Shown here in pieces: positions 14,601 to 19,737 of a DNA stretch of 19,737 nt (position 1 is its first letter; each line of letters begins with the position of its first letter). The DNA lies in contig CALCZU010000006.1 in assembly GCA_937903155.1 (NCBI GenBank), forward strand, positions 1 through 19,737. The letters run 5' to 3'. The stretch comes from an uncultured Bdellovibrionales bacterium (GTDB lineage: Bacteria > Bdellovibrionota > FAC87 > UBA2466). The notes under the pieces were generated by a model, which searched no databases, was not told where the DNA came from, and was given only the letters and a program-made list of their open reading frames with translations. A program made the position numbers and the translations under genes.

Positions 14601-14774
14601 CAACGAATGAGTATCGGAATTTCAGTCATTGGGGGACTCATTAGTTCGACGGTGTTGAGCTTAGTCGTCGTGCCTGCTTGTTTCTCCTATATCGACCGAT
14701 TTAGAATTTGGAGTAAAGCCAAAGCGCAAAGCCTCTTTGGCGCAAAAAATATTGCTGCGGAATCCGCTCACTAA
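11640..14774 (+). CDS. RND-family multidrug efflux pump (AcrB-like inner-membrane permease)
   Basis: Proton-driven inner-membrane pump of the hydrophobe/amphiphile efflux (HAE) branch of the RND superfamily, 1044 residues. Typical landmarks are the N-terminal LSIKRPIFVTCLVVLILVLG (TM1), FPNVTFPVVTVATPYPGAGPSEVE (first porter domain), a hydrophobic block at about 338-450, and the TM4 motif LAVGLLIDDAIVVREN with the proton-relay pair Asp403/Asp404. TM10 has GVATKNSILLVDYANQL with Lys930, and the C-terminal block includes RLRPILMTTFALIAGMLPVAIG. The acidic pair plus lysine indicates an active proton relay and argues against a heavy-metal (CusA) type. The start is GTG, overlapping the tolC stop. 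An MFS gene starts 20-50 bases after its stop. A periplasmic adaptor protein, normally encoded beside such a pump, is not in the window. Confidence 0.95.
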   Translation: MNLADLSIKRPIFVTCLVVLILVLGFLSMKKLGVDLFPNVTFPVVTVATPYPGAGPSEVETLISKVFEDEISTIAGIKRLRSTNKEGVSVVVAEFTLETDVKYAEQQVRDKVASARRKLPKDAKESTIRRIDPADQPVLQIAFSAKMSEAELFRIADTKIRPKIEQINQVGLVEVLGGRKREVRVELDRKKLKAYDLSASQVTNRISAAGMNIPAGKVSEGTADTVMRTLGEFKNLKDIENTIVNFVGNDIPVSVRDVGKVIDTVEDEKSKTAYNGNKALLLMVFRQSGANTIAVADAVRKRVGELEKEFKKDDPTAELLVVSDTSKYIRANVEDVTDSIFIGIFLTIVVVYFFLGSGRSTIITGLALPNSLLGAFILMAYAGFTINVMTLLALSLAVGLLIDDAIVVRENIFRHIEMGSSPLKAASEGTKEVMLAVLATTLAVLAVFGPIAFLQGVVGQFFKEFGMTICFAMMISLFDALTVAPMLSAYFAGASHGPKTTGIYGATLGRLLRGFDWVQRRVEDRYESVLKFSLRRPFVILLITMGVVLISLACVKAVPKTFLSAQDMGEFMASLELSPGTNLDRMNEVANQVDQKIRENKEVKSSVMIVGNRDGESNVASFYIALVPQKERTMNTSQFKDILREQLKPFADARPIIKDIDMVAGGMRPFNVNVVGSDLVEVEKYAQALFAKLKDHPALKDPDISHKPGKPEFQIVTDNQRAEKLGVSSSSIGAELRNLVEGSIPGVFREQGEEYDIRVRLQEDQRNLKTYFNDIYVPNINYRLIRLSNVAAPVDTTGPATINRQDRGRYISIGADIAPNGPGMGGAMDDIKTFFATEGKLPPGMSYGFVGQAENFTELISSMLVACLLAVIFIYLVLASLYESFITPFTIMLVLPLAICGAFIALYVTKQSLDMNSMIGCVMLLGVATKNSILLVDYANQLLEQGVDRAEAIVRSGKARLRPILMTTFALIAGMLPVAIGLNEASRQRMSIGISVIGGLISSTVLSLVVVPACFSYIDRFRIWSKAKAQSLFGAKNIAAESAH

Positions 14775-14794
14775 AAAGACGAGCATTTGCGGTT

Positions 14795-16003
14795 ATGGGC
14801 AGCTATTGGTACGGTGCGTTTTGTATGCATCGTTATTCCATTATTCCGATCTTTTTGATTGTTCTCGTCGATATGCTCGCGATGATGATGATTGTGCCGT
14901 TGCTGCCTTTTTACGCTCAGAGTTTTGGAGCAAGTGCGGTGACGATTGGCTTTTTGGGAGCGAGTTTTGCGGTCTGCCAGCTGATTGCGGCGCCTCTCTT
15001 AGGCCGCTTGTCCGATAGAGTTGGAAGAAAACCCGTTCTTGTCTTTAGTCAGATAGGGACTTTAATTGGTTTTATTTTGATGGCTTTTGCGAACCAGCTT
15101 TGGATTTTGTTCGTCGCTCGGATCTTAGATGGAATCACGGCCGGTAATCTTCCTTTAGCGCAAGCGTATATTGCAGATACGACCCCGCCAGAAAATCGTG
15201 CGAAGGCATTTGGAGTTATTGGAGTGGCCTTTGGGATAGGGCTTGTGGTGGGGCCTGCGTTTTCGGGATGGCTTGCGGCGTATTCGTGGAAGTACCCCGT
15301 TTATTGCGCGGCCTTGTTTTCGCTTTTAAGTATTTTTGCGACGGTCATTCTTTTGCCCGCACCCACTCAAGAAACAATTGACTTAAAGATTCAATCTTCG
15401 CCTAAAAGATTTTGGTCTCTATTTTCCGAAACTAGGATCTTGAATTTGCTTTTGCAGTTTTCAGTATTTGTTTTTGCATTCTCTTATTTTGCACAAGGAC
15501 TGGGACTGTTTGCGCAGGCGCGTTTTTTGAATCGGGACGGTAAACCTTTCGGGCCGACGGAGATAGGTTACCTTTTTGCTTACTGTGGCGTCTTAGGAAT
15601 TTTTATCCAAGGGTGGCTTATCGGAAAAATCGTTCCTCGTTATGGAGAGACTCGGCTCGTGAGAATTGCCTTTCTGTGCGATATCGTGGGTTACGCTCTC
15701 CTAGGATTTTCGACGACGCTGCCGTTACTGATTCTCAGCTGTACACTTTTTTCATTCGGAAACTCGATGTTACGGCCGCTGCTCACGAGTCTGATTACCC
15801 GCAATGTTTCGAGAGAAGAACAAGGTGGAGTTTTAGGAGTGACGAGTTCTCTCCAGTCCTTGGGGGGAGTGATCACGCCTCCGTTGGGTGGGATTTTGAT
15901 TGATACCGCACAGTTCACTCCGTGGGCGTTGGTTCTTTCGGCGGGATGTTGCGTGGGGTTTGGGATCAGTGTAAGCAAAAACGACAGAAAGCTAACGCTA
16001 TGA
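14795..16003 (+). CDS. Major facilitator superfamily drug exporter (DHA1/TetA-like)
   Basis: Twelve-helix inner-membrane antiporter of the drug:H+ antiporter-1 type, 402 residues. After TM1 (SIIPIFLIVLVDMLAMMMIVPLLPFYA) and TM2 comes motif A, GRLSDRVGRKPVL, between TM2 and TM3. Motif-B-like RILDGITAGNLPLAQAYIAD follows, and then a motif-C-like GIGLVVGPAFSGWLA in TM5. The second half repeats the pattern from FWSLFSETRILNLLLQ onward. TetA-like proteins begin just before TM1, so ATG at 14825 (HRYSIIPIF) may be the true start instead of 14795; neither has a clear Shine-Dalgarno site. It lies after the RND gene and overlaps the P450 ATG (ATGA at 16000-16003). The exported substrate cannot be read from the sequence. 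Confidence 0.9.
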   Translation: MGSYWYGAFCMHRYSIIPIFLIVLVDMLAMMMIVPLLPFYAQSFGASAVTIGFLGASFAVCQLIAAPLLGRLSDRVGRKPVLVFSQIGTLIGFILMAFANQLWILFVARILDGITAGNLPLAQAYIADTTPPENRAKAFGVIGVAFGIGLVVGPAFSGWLAAYSWKYPVYCAALFSLLSIFATVILLPAPTQETIDLKIQSSPKRFWSLFSETRILNLLLQFSVFVFAFSYFAQGLGLFAQARFLNRDGKPFGPTEIGYLFAYCGVLGIFIQGWLIGKIVPRYGETRLVRIAFLCDIVGYALLGFSTTLPLLILSCTLFSFGNSMLRPLLTSLITRNVSREEQGGVLGVTSSLQSLGGVITPPLGGILIDTAQFTPWALVLSAGCCVGFGISVSKNDRKLTL

Positions 16004-17355
16004 ATTCTCAAGGTCTAAAAGCGCCCGGCCCCAGTGCCTTCGAAGTTGTGAAAAGTCTTCCGTTGATTGTGGGCGATAGATTGGCCTGGATGACCGATGT
16101 TCAGAAGAAACATGGCGATATTGTGAGGATTCCTCTCGGCCCCCGAGCGGTTTATGCCGTCTTTCACCCTGATTTTCTTCGCCATGTTTTGGTTGTGAAT
16201 GCGAAAAATTATTGGAAGGGTCGAACGTTTGAAAAAACCGCAAGCTACATGGGAAAAGGCCTTGCGACGACTGAGGGCGCCGAGTGGCAAGTTCAACGCC
16301 GACGGATGAATCCGCATTTCCACAAAGACGCTTTGAAAAGTATTACAACGATACTTTCGGACAATATCGAACTGACAATGGACCGTTGGAAAGCGTTTGC
16401 GAAGACGGGCGAGGTGATTGACCTTGCGACCGAGTTTCAGCGCTTGGCAATGGAAAGCATTGCGCGCGCGCTCTTTGGGACGGGAGTTCCTCAGGAAAAA
16501 ATTCATTCGATTATTGAAGCATTTAAAGTATCGCTTCAGTTTACAACGTCTCGAACTTTGAATCCGTTTGATATCCCTGAGTCTTTACCCATTCCCTCGA
16601 ATATTCGGTTTAAAAAAGCGGTGGGAGTGATGGATGAAACCGTTTACGGCATGATTCGCGCTGAGAGAGCGCGTACCGAGCCTTCGCGAACTTTACTTTC
16701 GGTTTTAGTGCGTGCTTCGGATCCCGAAACGGGCGAGGCCATGAGCGATCAACAAGTGCGTGATGAAGTAATGACGATGTTCCTAGGTGGAACGGACACG
16801 AGCGGCAATACGTTGAGTTGGACATTCTATAATTTGGATCGTCATCCAGAAGTGCGAACTAAATCTCTAGAAGAAATTAAAAAAGTTTTGGGAAATCGTC
16901 GCGCGGAACATGCCGATCTGGATTCTTTGAATTACATCGAGCGGACGATTGATGAAACTTTGAGGCTCTTCCCGCAGAACTGGGTCGGATCAAGAGATGC
17001 TTACGGGGATGATGTGATTGGGGGGTATCATATCCCAGCAGGGAGCACGGTTTTTCTGGGCGTGTATCGCGCTCACAGGCATCTAGATTTTTGGAGAGAA
17101 AGTGAACGTTTCGATCCCGATCGTTTTCTGCCAGAGAATTCAGCGGGAAGGCATCCGATGAGTTACATGCCTTTTGGAGCGGGGCCGCGGAAATGCATTG
17201 GCTTTCAATTCGCGATGATGGAATTGAAACTGGCGATCTCTCGGATCTTACAACGCTATGAAGTCACTCTCGTCGCACCTGAAAAAATCCGCCGTTATGC
17301 GACCTGGTCACTTTGGCCAAAGCCTGGGGTTTTCGCGAAGCTTCGCGAAATCTAA
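16000..17355 (+). CDS. Cytochrome P450 monooxygenase
   Basis: Haem-thiolate monooxygenase, 451 residues, complete. Visible are the C-helix WQVQRRRMNPHF (96-107), the I-helix oxygen-activation motif GGTDTSGN (263-270), the K-helix ETLR (Glu319, Arg322), the FDPDRFLPE segment (371-379), and the haem-binding loop PFGAGPRKCIGF with ligand Cys399. No N-terminal membrane anchor is seen, as usual for bacterial P450s. The overall look is closer to CYP102/CYP4-type (fatty-acid or hydrophobic-substrate) enzymes than to camphor-type ones, by eye only. The ATG overlaps the MFS stop by 4 bases; the open frame extends back to 15922 but that part lies inside the MFS gene. No ferredoxin, flavodoxin or reductase gene is in the window, so electrons must come from partners elsewhere. 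Its stop interlocks with that of the convergent YaiI gene. Confidence 0.95.
   Translation: MNSQGLKAPGPSAFEVVKSLPLIVGDRLAWMTDVQKKHGDIVRIPLGPRAVYAVFHPDFLRHVLVVNAKNYWKGRTFEKTASYMGKGLATTEGAEWQVQRRRMNPHFHKDALKSITTILSDNIELTMDRWKAFAKTGEVIDLATEFQRLAMESIARALFGTGVPQEKIHSIIEAFKVSLQFTTSRTLNPFDIPESLPIPSNIRFKKAVGVMDETVYGMIRAERARTEPSRTLLSVLVRASDPETGEAMSDQQVRDEVMTMFLGGTDTSGNTLSWTFYNLDRHPEVRTKSLEEIKKVLGNRRAEHADLDSLNYIERTIDETLRLFPQNWVGSRDAYGDDVIGGYHIPAGSTVFLGVYRAHRHLDFWRESERFDPDRFLPENSAGRHPMSYMPFGAGPRKCIGFQFAMMELKLAISRILQRYEVTLVAPEKIRRYATWSLWPKPGVFAKLREI
17331..17350. terminator. 20-base perfect palindrome, possible bidirectional hairpin
   Basis: TTTCGCGAAG followed directly by CTTCGCGAAA is a perfect 20-base palindrome. 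It forms the last codons of the P450 gene and ends two bases before the interlocked stops of the two convergent genes. As RNA, from either strand, it can fold into an 8-base-pair stem with an AGCU loop. Neither side is followed by a clear U-run, so a role as a shared intrinsic terminator is not certain; 3'-end stabilisation is an alternative. Confidence 0.5.
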
Positions 17356-17807
17356 TACTTTCCGTTTTTGATGAGATTGATAAGTTTGTCGAACTCGGAG
17401 AGGAAGTTTGAGCGGTGATTTTTACCCATTTTTTTAGGGCCCATGTCCATCGCTCCGCTTTGTCGTAAGTCGTACATGAGTTCGCGGGTTGCAAGTGCGT
17501 CTCCGATATTATTTTCGTCTAGGATTTTTCCACGAGGATTGATGACGAGCGCCTTTCTTTGAATACAGAGTTCTGAAAGGAGTAAGTCGTTAGTGAGACA
17601 GATGTCTTTTTCTTGGATTTTTTCGGAAATCCACTTGTCCGTTGCATCGAATTCTTTTTCAACCACAACGGGAATAATCCAGTCTGCGACGGGGATCGTT
17701 TTTGGGTGATTGGAAACCATGTACACTTTAAGGGAATAGCGTTTTGCAATCCGGAGCGCGTCCTCTTTGACAGGGCAGGCGTCGGCATCGATGTAAATTT
17801 CTAACAT
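17352..17807 (-). CDS. YaiI/YqxD (UPF0178, DUF188) family protein
   Basis: Member of a widespread family of unknown biochemical function, with a fold related to PIN/NYN nucleases by common annotation. The 151-residue length matches the family. Visible are the N-terminal EIYIDADACPVKEDA with conserved Asp7, Asp9 and Cys11, FDATDKWI, DICLTNDLLLSELC (usual form IVVTQDIPLA), and the VINPRGKILDENNIGDALATRELM block. The C-terminal FLSEFDKLI is the usual last helix. Start ATG at 17807 begins just before the conserved core; an upstream in-frame start at 17831 would lie inside folC. It overlaps the folC stop by 7 bases (ATGTTAG). Its own TAG shares three bases with the TAA of the convergent P450 gene. 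Confidence 0.92.
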   Translation of the reverse strand: MLEIYIDADACPVKEDALRIAKRYSLKVYMVSNHPKTIPVADWIIPVVVEKEFDATDKWISEKIQEKDICLTNDLLLSELCIQRKALVINPRGKILDENNIGDALATRELMYDLRQSGAMDMGPKKMGKNHRSNFLSEFDKLINLIKNGKY

Positions 17808-19033
17808 TGGAAGTCGGCCTCTTTTTTCCAAAGCGAGCGGACTTCTCCAGCAAGGTAAAGAGAGCCTGTGATAATCAAAGTATCGGACGAGGAAAGCGTT
17901 GAAATCGCTTTTTGAACGGCTTCGATGGGGCTTTCAATGTAATTTCCCATTTTAAAGTAGTTTGAGGGCAGAGAGTCTTTGAGTCTTGTGACGGAGGTGA
18001 GTGTGATTTGAGAGGACACTGACTCCAGTTGTTTGAACATCGCTTCAAAGGGCTTGTCTGGAGAGAAGGCACACACGATTCTGGGTTTAATCTCTAGCGT
18101 CTTTAACGTTTCAATCAGGGAATGAATGCCTTCAAGATTGTGATCGCCTGAGAGGTAAACTTTAGGTTCTGCTTGTACGAGCTCCATGCGTGCCGGGTTC
18201 TTGACATTCTTGAATGCTGCTTGAAGCGTCGACATCGGAATTTTGGGAAACACGATCCGCAAAATCAGAAATGCGAGTTGCATGTTTTCGATTGCACTTG
18301 GCGACGGATTCTGAATTTCAAACGGGTAACCGTTAACCTCGAAAGTCTGTCCCGCAAACGCCTGTGTTAGCTTTTCCGTCTTTAACTCATCAGTGAAGTA
18401 ATAGATTGTATCGACCGCATTGCAGGCATCAATTACTTGGGTCTGAAGAGTCTTATCTTTAATCGCTGAAAAAAGGAGCCCCTCGGGTCTTAAGATGCCT
18501 AGTTTTTCGGTGAGAATCGATTGGTGCGTGTTGCCTAAATAGTTTTCATGATCGAGCGAAATATTTGTAATCGCGCACGCGAGGGGATTTCCGACATTGG
18601 TTGCATCTAATCTTCCGCCTAAACCGACCTCTGTAATTGAAAAATCAAGCTTCTGGTCTTTGGCCCAAACATAGTAAAGAAGGGTTAAAAACTCGAAGTA
18701 AGTCAGTTGATATTGAGTCGCGATAGGCTCGAGGCTCTGAGCCAGTGATTCAAGTTCGGTATAAGCGATTGGCTTTAAATTGACTAAAAAACGCTCTGTG
18801 GGGCATTGCAGGTGGGGGGAGAGATAGGTTCCAACTCGGTAACCTGCTTCTAGAAGCGCGGAAGAGACATAAAGGGTCGTACTGCCCTTGCCATTCGTGC
18901 CTCCAATCACAAGGGTATGGACGGCCTTTTCGGGATTGCCGAGTTCGTCCAAAGCAGCCTGGAAACGTTCTAGTCCAAGCTCGATGCGTTTCTCTCCGCC
19001 AATGCGCTCTAAAATTTCATTTAAGGAAGACAC
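17801..19033 (-). CDS. folC: Folylpolyglutamate synthase / dihydrofolate synthase
   Basis: ATP-dependent ligase that adds glutamate to dihydropteroate and/or to folates, in the cytoplasm. At 410 residues it is of normal length. Visible are the P-loop VIGGTNGKGSTT (42-53), YLSPHLQCPTERF (70-82; usually SPHL...ER), the Mur-ligase/FolC motif EVGLGGRLDATN (135-146), ISLDHENYLGNT, and TEKLGILRPEG with Lys177, the lysine expected to be carbamylated. YLSGDHNLEGI stands for the usual DGAHNP-type motif of the C-terminal domain, with an unusual S-G-D-H. The start is GTG at 19033 with no obvious Shine-Dalgarno sequence; no in-frame ATG lies near. It is followed with overlap by the yaiI-like gene. A possible promoter lies 60-95 bases upstream. 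Confidence 0.93.
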   Translation of the reverse strand: MSSLNEILERIGGEKRIELGLERFQAALDELGNPEKAVHTLVIGGTNGKGSTTLYVSSALLEAGYRVGTYLSPHLQCPTERFLVNLKPIAYTELESLAQSLEPIATQYQLTYFEFLTLLYYVWAKDQKLDFSITEVGLGGRLDATNVGNPLACAITNISLDHENYLGNTHQSILTEKLGILRPEGLLFSAIKDKTLQTQVIDACNAVDTIYYFTDELKTEKLTQAFAGQTFEVNGYPFEIQNPSPSAIENMQLAFLILRIVFPKIPMSTLQAAFKNVKNPARMELVQAEPKVYLSGDHNLEGIHSLIETLKTLEIKPRIVCAFSPDKPFEAMFKQLESVSSQITLTSVTRLKDSLPSNYFKMGNYIESPIEAVQKAISTLSSSDTLIITGSLYLAGEVRSLWKKEADFQC

Positions 19034-19096
19034 GTGTGGGTGATGAAATACAATATTTCGAGAGTCGGGTAAAGAGTCCTAAGCGTGGGTGGCAAA

Positions 19097-19127
19097 ATGC
19101 TAACAAATACTACAAAGCGACTGTCAA
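19097..19127 (-). promoter_or_regulatory. Candidate folC promoter
   Basis: On the minus strand a perfect TTGACA (-35; 19127-19122) is followed after 19 bases by TAGCAT (-10; 19102-19097), preceded by TGT as in an extended -10. The 19-base spacer is longer than the ideal 17. It lies 64 bases before the folC GTG, a sensible distance. Confidence 0.4.
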
Positions 19128-19153
19128 AACTTCAGACGCATTAATCGATATCA

Positions 19154-19251
19154 ATTCAAGCACTTAATTTTTTTAAAACACTGATCACAATTGGTCTTCG
19201 ACGGGTGACAGCTTTGTATACACTTTCTGTTTAAAGTTAAGTGCCTTGAAT
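19154..19251. repeat. Imperfect inverted repeat with arms 69 bases apart
   Basis: ATTCAAGCACTTAA (19154-19167) and TTAAGTGCCTTGAAT (19237-19251) are inverted copies that differ by one inserted C. Both lie upstream of the TIGR02147 gene. Possible roles are paired regulator sites or a long RNA hairpin; the remains of a small inserted element are a third option. Confidence 0.4.
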
Positions 19252-19336
19252 CACGTGGTTTTGTCGGTGCATTCACTCTGGCTTCTCTGGCAGACCCTTT
19301 GCAATCTCTAATCTGCATAGAGGAATTTAATTCATA

Positions 19337-19342
19337 AGGGGG
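19337..19342 (+). promoter_or_regulatory. Shine-Dalgarno sequence that sets a TTG start
   Basis: AAGGGGG (about 19336-19342) lies 5 bases before TTG at 19348. The frame is open only from here in family-like sequence (NILSNIYNFTDYRDFL), so TTG is accepted as the start. Confidence 0.65.
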
Positions 19343-19347
19343 TTACT

Positions 19348-19737
19348 TTGAATATCCTATCCAATATTTATAATTTCACGGACTACCGTGATTTTCTAAA
19401 AGATAGATACCGTCAGTTGAAAGATGCAGATCCATTGTTTTCTTTCCGCTACTTTTCTAAACAAGCTGGTTTCGGTTCTCCGAACTACTTAAAGCTTGTG
19501 ATGGATGGAAAACGGAATTTAAGCCAGGACGCGATCGGCAAATTCGCGAAAGGTTTGCGACTCGATAACCATGAAGGGGAATATTTCCGCTATATGGTTG
19601 AGTACAATCAATGTGATGGCGGATCCAAGAAACAAGTTTTCGAAGCAAAGCTCATGTATCTTCGCGAGCTCTTTAAAGTGAAAACACTCATTCCTGAACT
19701 TTATGATTATTATCATGAGTGGTACTATTCCGCGATT
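19348..19737 (+). CDS. TIGR02147 / DUF4423 family protein (partial, 3' end off the right edge)
   Basis: The first 130 codons are open to the end of the window. The opening NIYNFTDYRDFLKDRYRQLK, then FSFRYFSKQAGFGSPNYLKLV, MDGKRNLS and EGEYFRYMVEYNQC, follow the family's conserved N-terminal pattern closely. The 'ARKAGFSSPNFLKLVIDGKRNLS'-type segment is helix-turn-helix-like. Full members are about 260-290 residues, so roughly half is missing. The family has no defined biochemical role; it is expanded in Bdellovibrionota and Fibrobacteres, and transcriptional or other regulation is often supposed. It is set off from folC by a 314-base divergent gap and starts with TTG after a strong AAGGGGG. 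Confidence 0.88.
   Translation, partial: MNILSNIYNFTDYRDFLKDRYRQLKDADPLFSFRYFSKQAGFGSPNYLKLVMDGKRNLSQDAIGKFAKGLRLDNHEGEYFRYMVEYNQCDGGSKKQVFEAKLMYLRELFKVKTLIPELYDYYHEWYYSAI

Larger units (their letters stand above)
19034..19347. other. Divergent intergenic region between folC and the TIGR02147 gene
   Basis: This 314-base, A/T-rich stretch has no supported gene. It should hold the promoters of folC (leftward) and of the TIGR02147 gene (rightward). It contains a TTGACA/TAGCAT candidate for folC (19097-19127) and an imperfect inverted repeat, ATTCAAGCACTTAA (19154-19167) with TTAAGTGCCTTGAAT (19237-19251). A short direct repeat CTCTGGC occurs at 19276 and 19285. A rightward promoter is not clear; GTGACA followed 17 bases later by TGTTTA (starting about 19205) is a weak possibility. 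The rightward leader could be up to about 100 bases long. Confidence 0.5.

Noticed and set aside
14715..14760. Hairpin-like GCGCAAAG...CTTTGGCGC near the end of the RND gene, considered as a terminator
   Set aside because: It is within codons, is bulged, and is followed by A rather than T residues on the coding strand; a downstream gene starts shortly after.
15922..15999. Upstream extension of the P450 frame
   Set aside because: It lies inside the MFS gene, has no P450-like sequence, and ATG at 16000 gives the common ATGA overlap and a normal P450 N-terminus.
1..19737. CRISPR array, tRNA/rRNA genes, insertion sequences or prophage
   Set aside because: I saw no regularly spaced repeats, cloverleaf-like or rRNA-like sequence, transposase or phage protein; nearly all of the window is accounted for by housekeeping and transport genes.

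Overview
The window is bacterial chromosome from a Gram-negative organism: it carries a TolC-type outer-membrane channel, an RND pump, and a secreted protein with a Sec signal peptide. The best lineage clue is the partial gene at the right edge. It belongs to the TIGR02147/DUF4423 family, which I know mainly from Bdellovibrionota and Fibrobacteres. Together with the otherwise proteobacteria-like housekeeping genes, this makes a Bdellovibrionota (former deltaproteobacterial predator-group) genome the most likely source, but that is inference. Coding density is very high and genes often overlap by 1 to 8 bases. I see no tRNA, rRNA, CRISPR array, insertion sequence or phage gene.

Layout. (1) 1-1277, minus: glycerol-3-phosphate dehydrogenase GlpD, cut by the left edge. 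(2) 1304-1387: a compact nested palindromic repeat in the glpD/xthA gap, resembling a dispersed REP/MITE-type element. (3) 1415-8128, minus: a seven-gene run whose gaps are at most 3 bases. Read from its promoter side it is secA, a zinc-ribbon/YbjQ-like protein, rsmD, coaD, an aspartate-type aminotransferase, a secreted coiled-coil protein and xthA. It mixes protein export, rRNA methylation, CoA synthesis, amino-acid metabolism and DNA repair and is probably one transcript. (4) 8207-10074, minus: a coiled-coil protein followed by a metallophosphoesterase with a large hydrophobic insertion. (5) 10234-17355, plus: tolC-like gene, RND pump, MFS exporter and cytochrome P450, with overlaps at two of three junctions. 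It reads as one efflux-plus-oxidation operon. (6) 17352-19033, minus: folC and a YaiI/UPF0178 protein, converging on the P450 gene so that the two stop codons interlock. (7) 19034-19347: the longest non-coding stretch, then the start of the TIGR02147 gene (plus).

The most distinctive unit is the tolC-RND-MFS-P450 operon. It combines two unrelated efflux systems with an oxidising enzyme, has no periplasmic adaptor gene, and has no ferredoxin or reductase partner in the window. Its upstream region, shared with the divergent coiled-coil gene, carries a direct repeat and an inverted repeat that both have a 22-base offset, which suggests an operator. It could serve detoxification of a hydrophobic compound, or making and exporting an oxidised lipid-like molecule; the sequence alone does not decide. 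The rest is mostly ordinary housekeeping with some local oddities: an N-terminally short RsmD, a CoaD whose N-terminal tail overlaps rsmD, and a 20-base perfect palindrome at the convergent junction.
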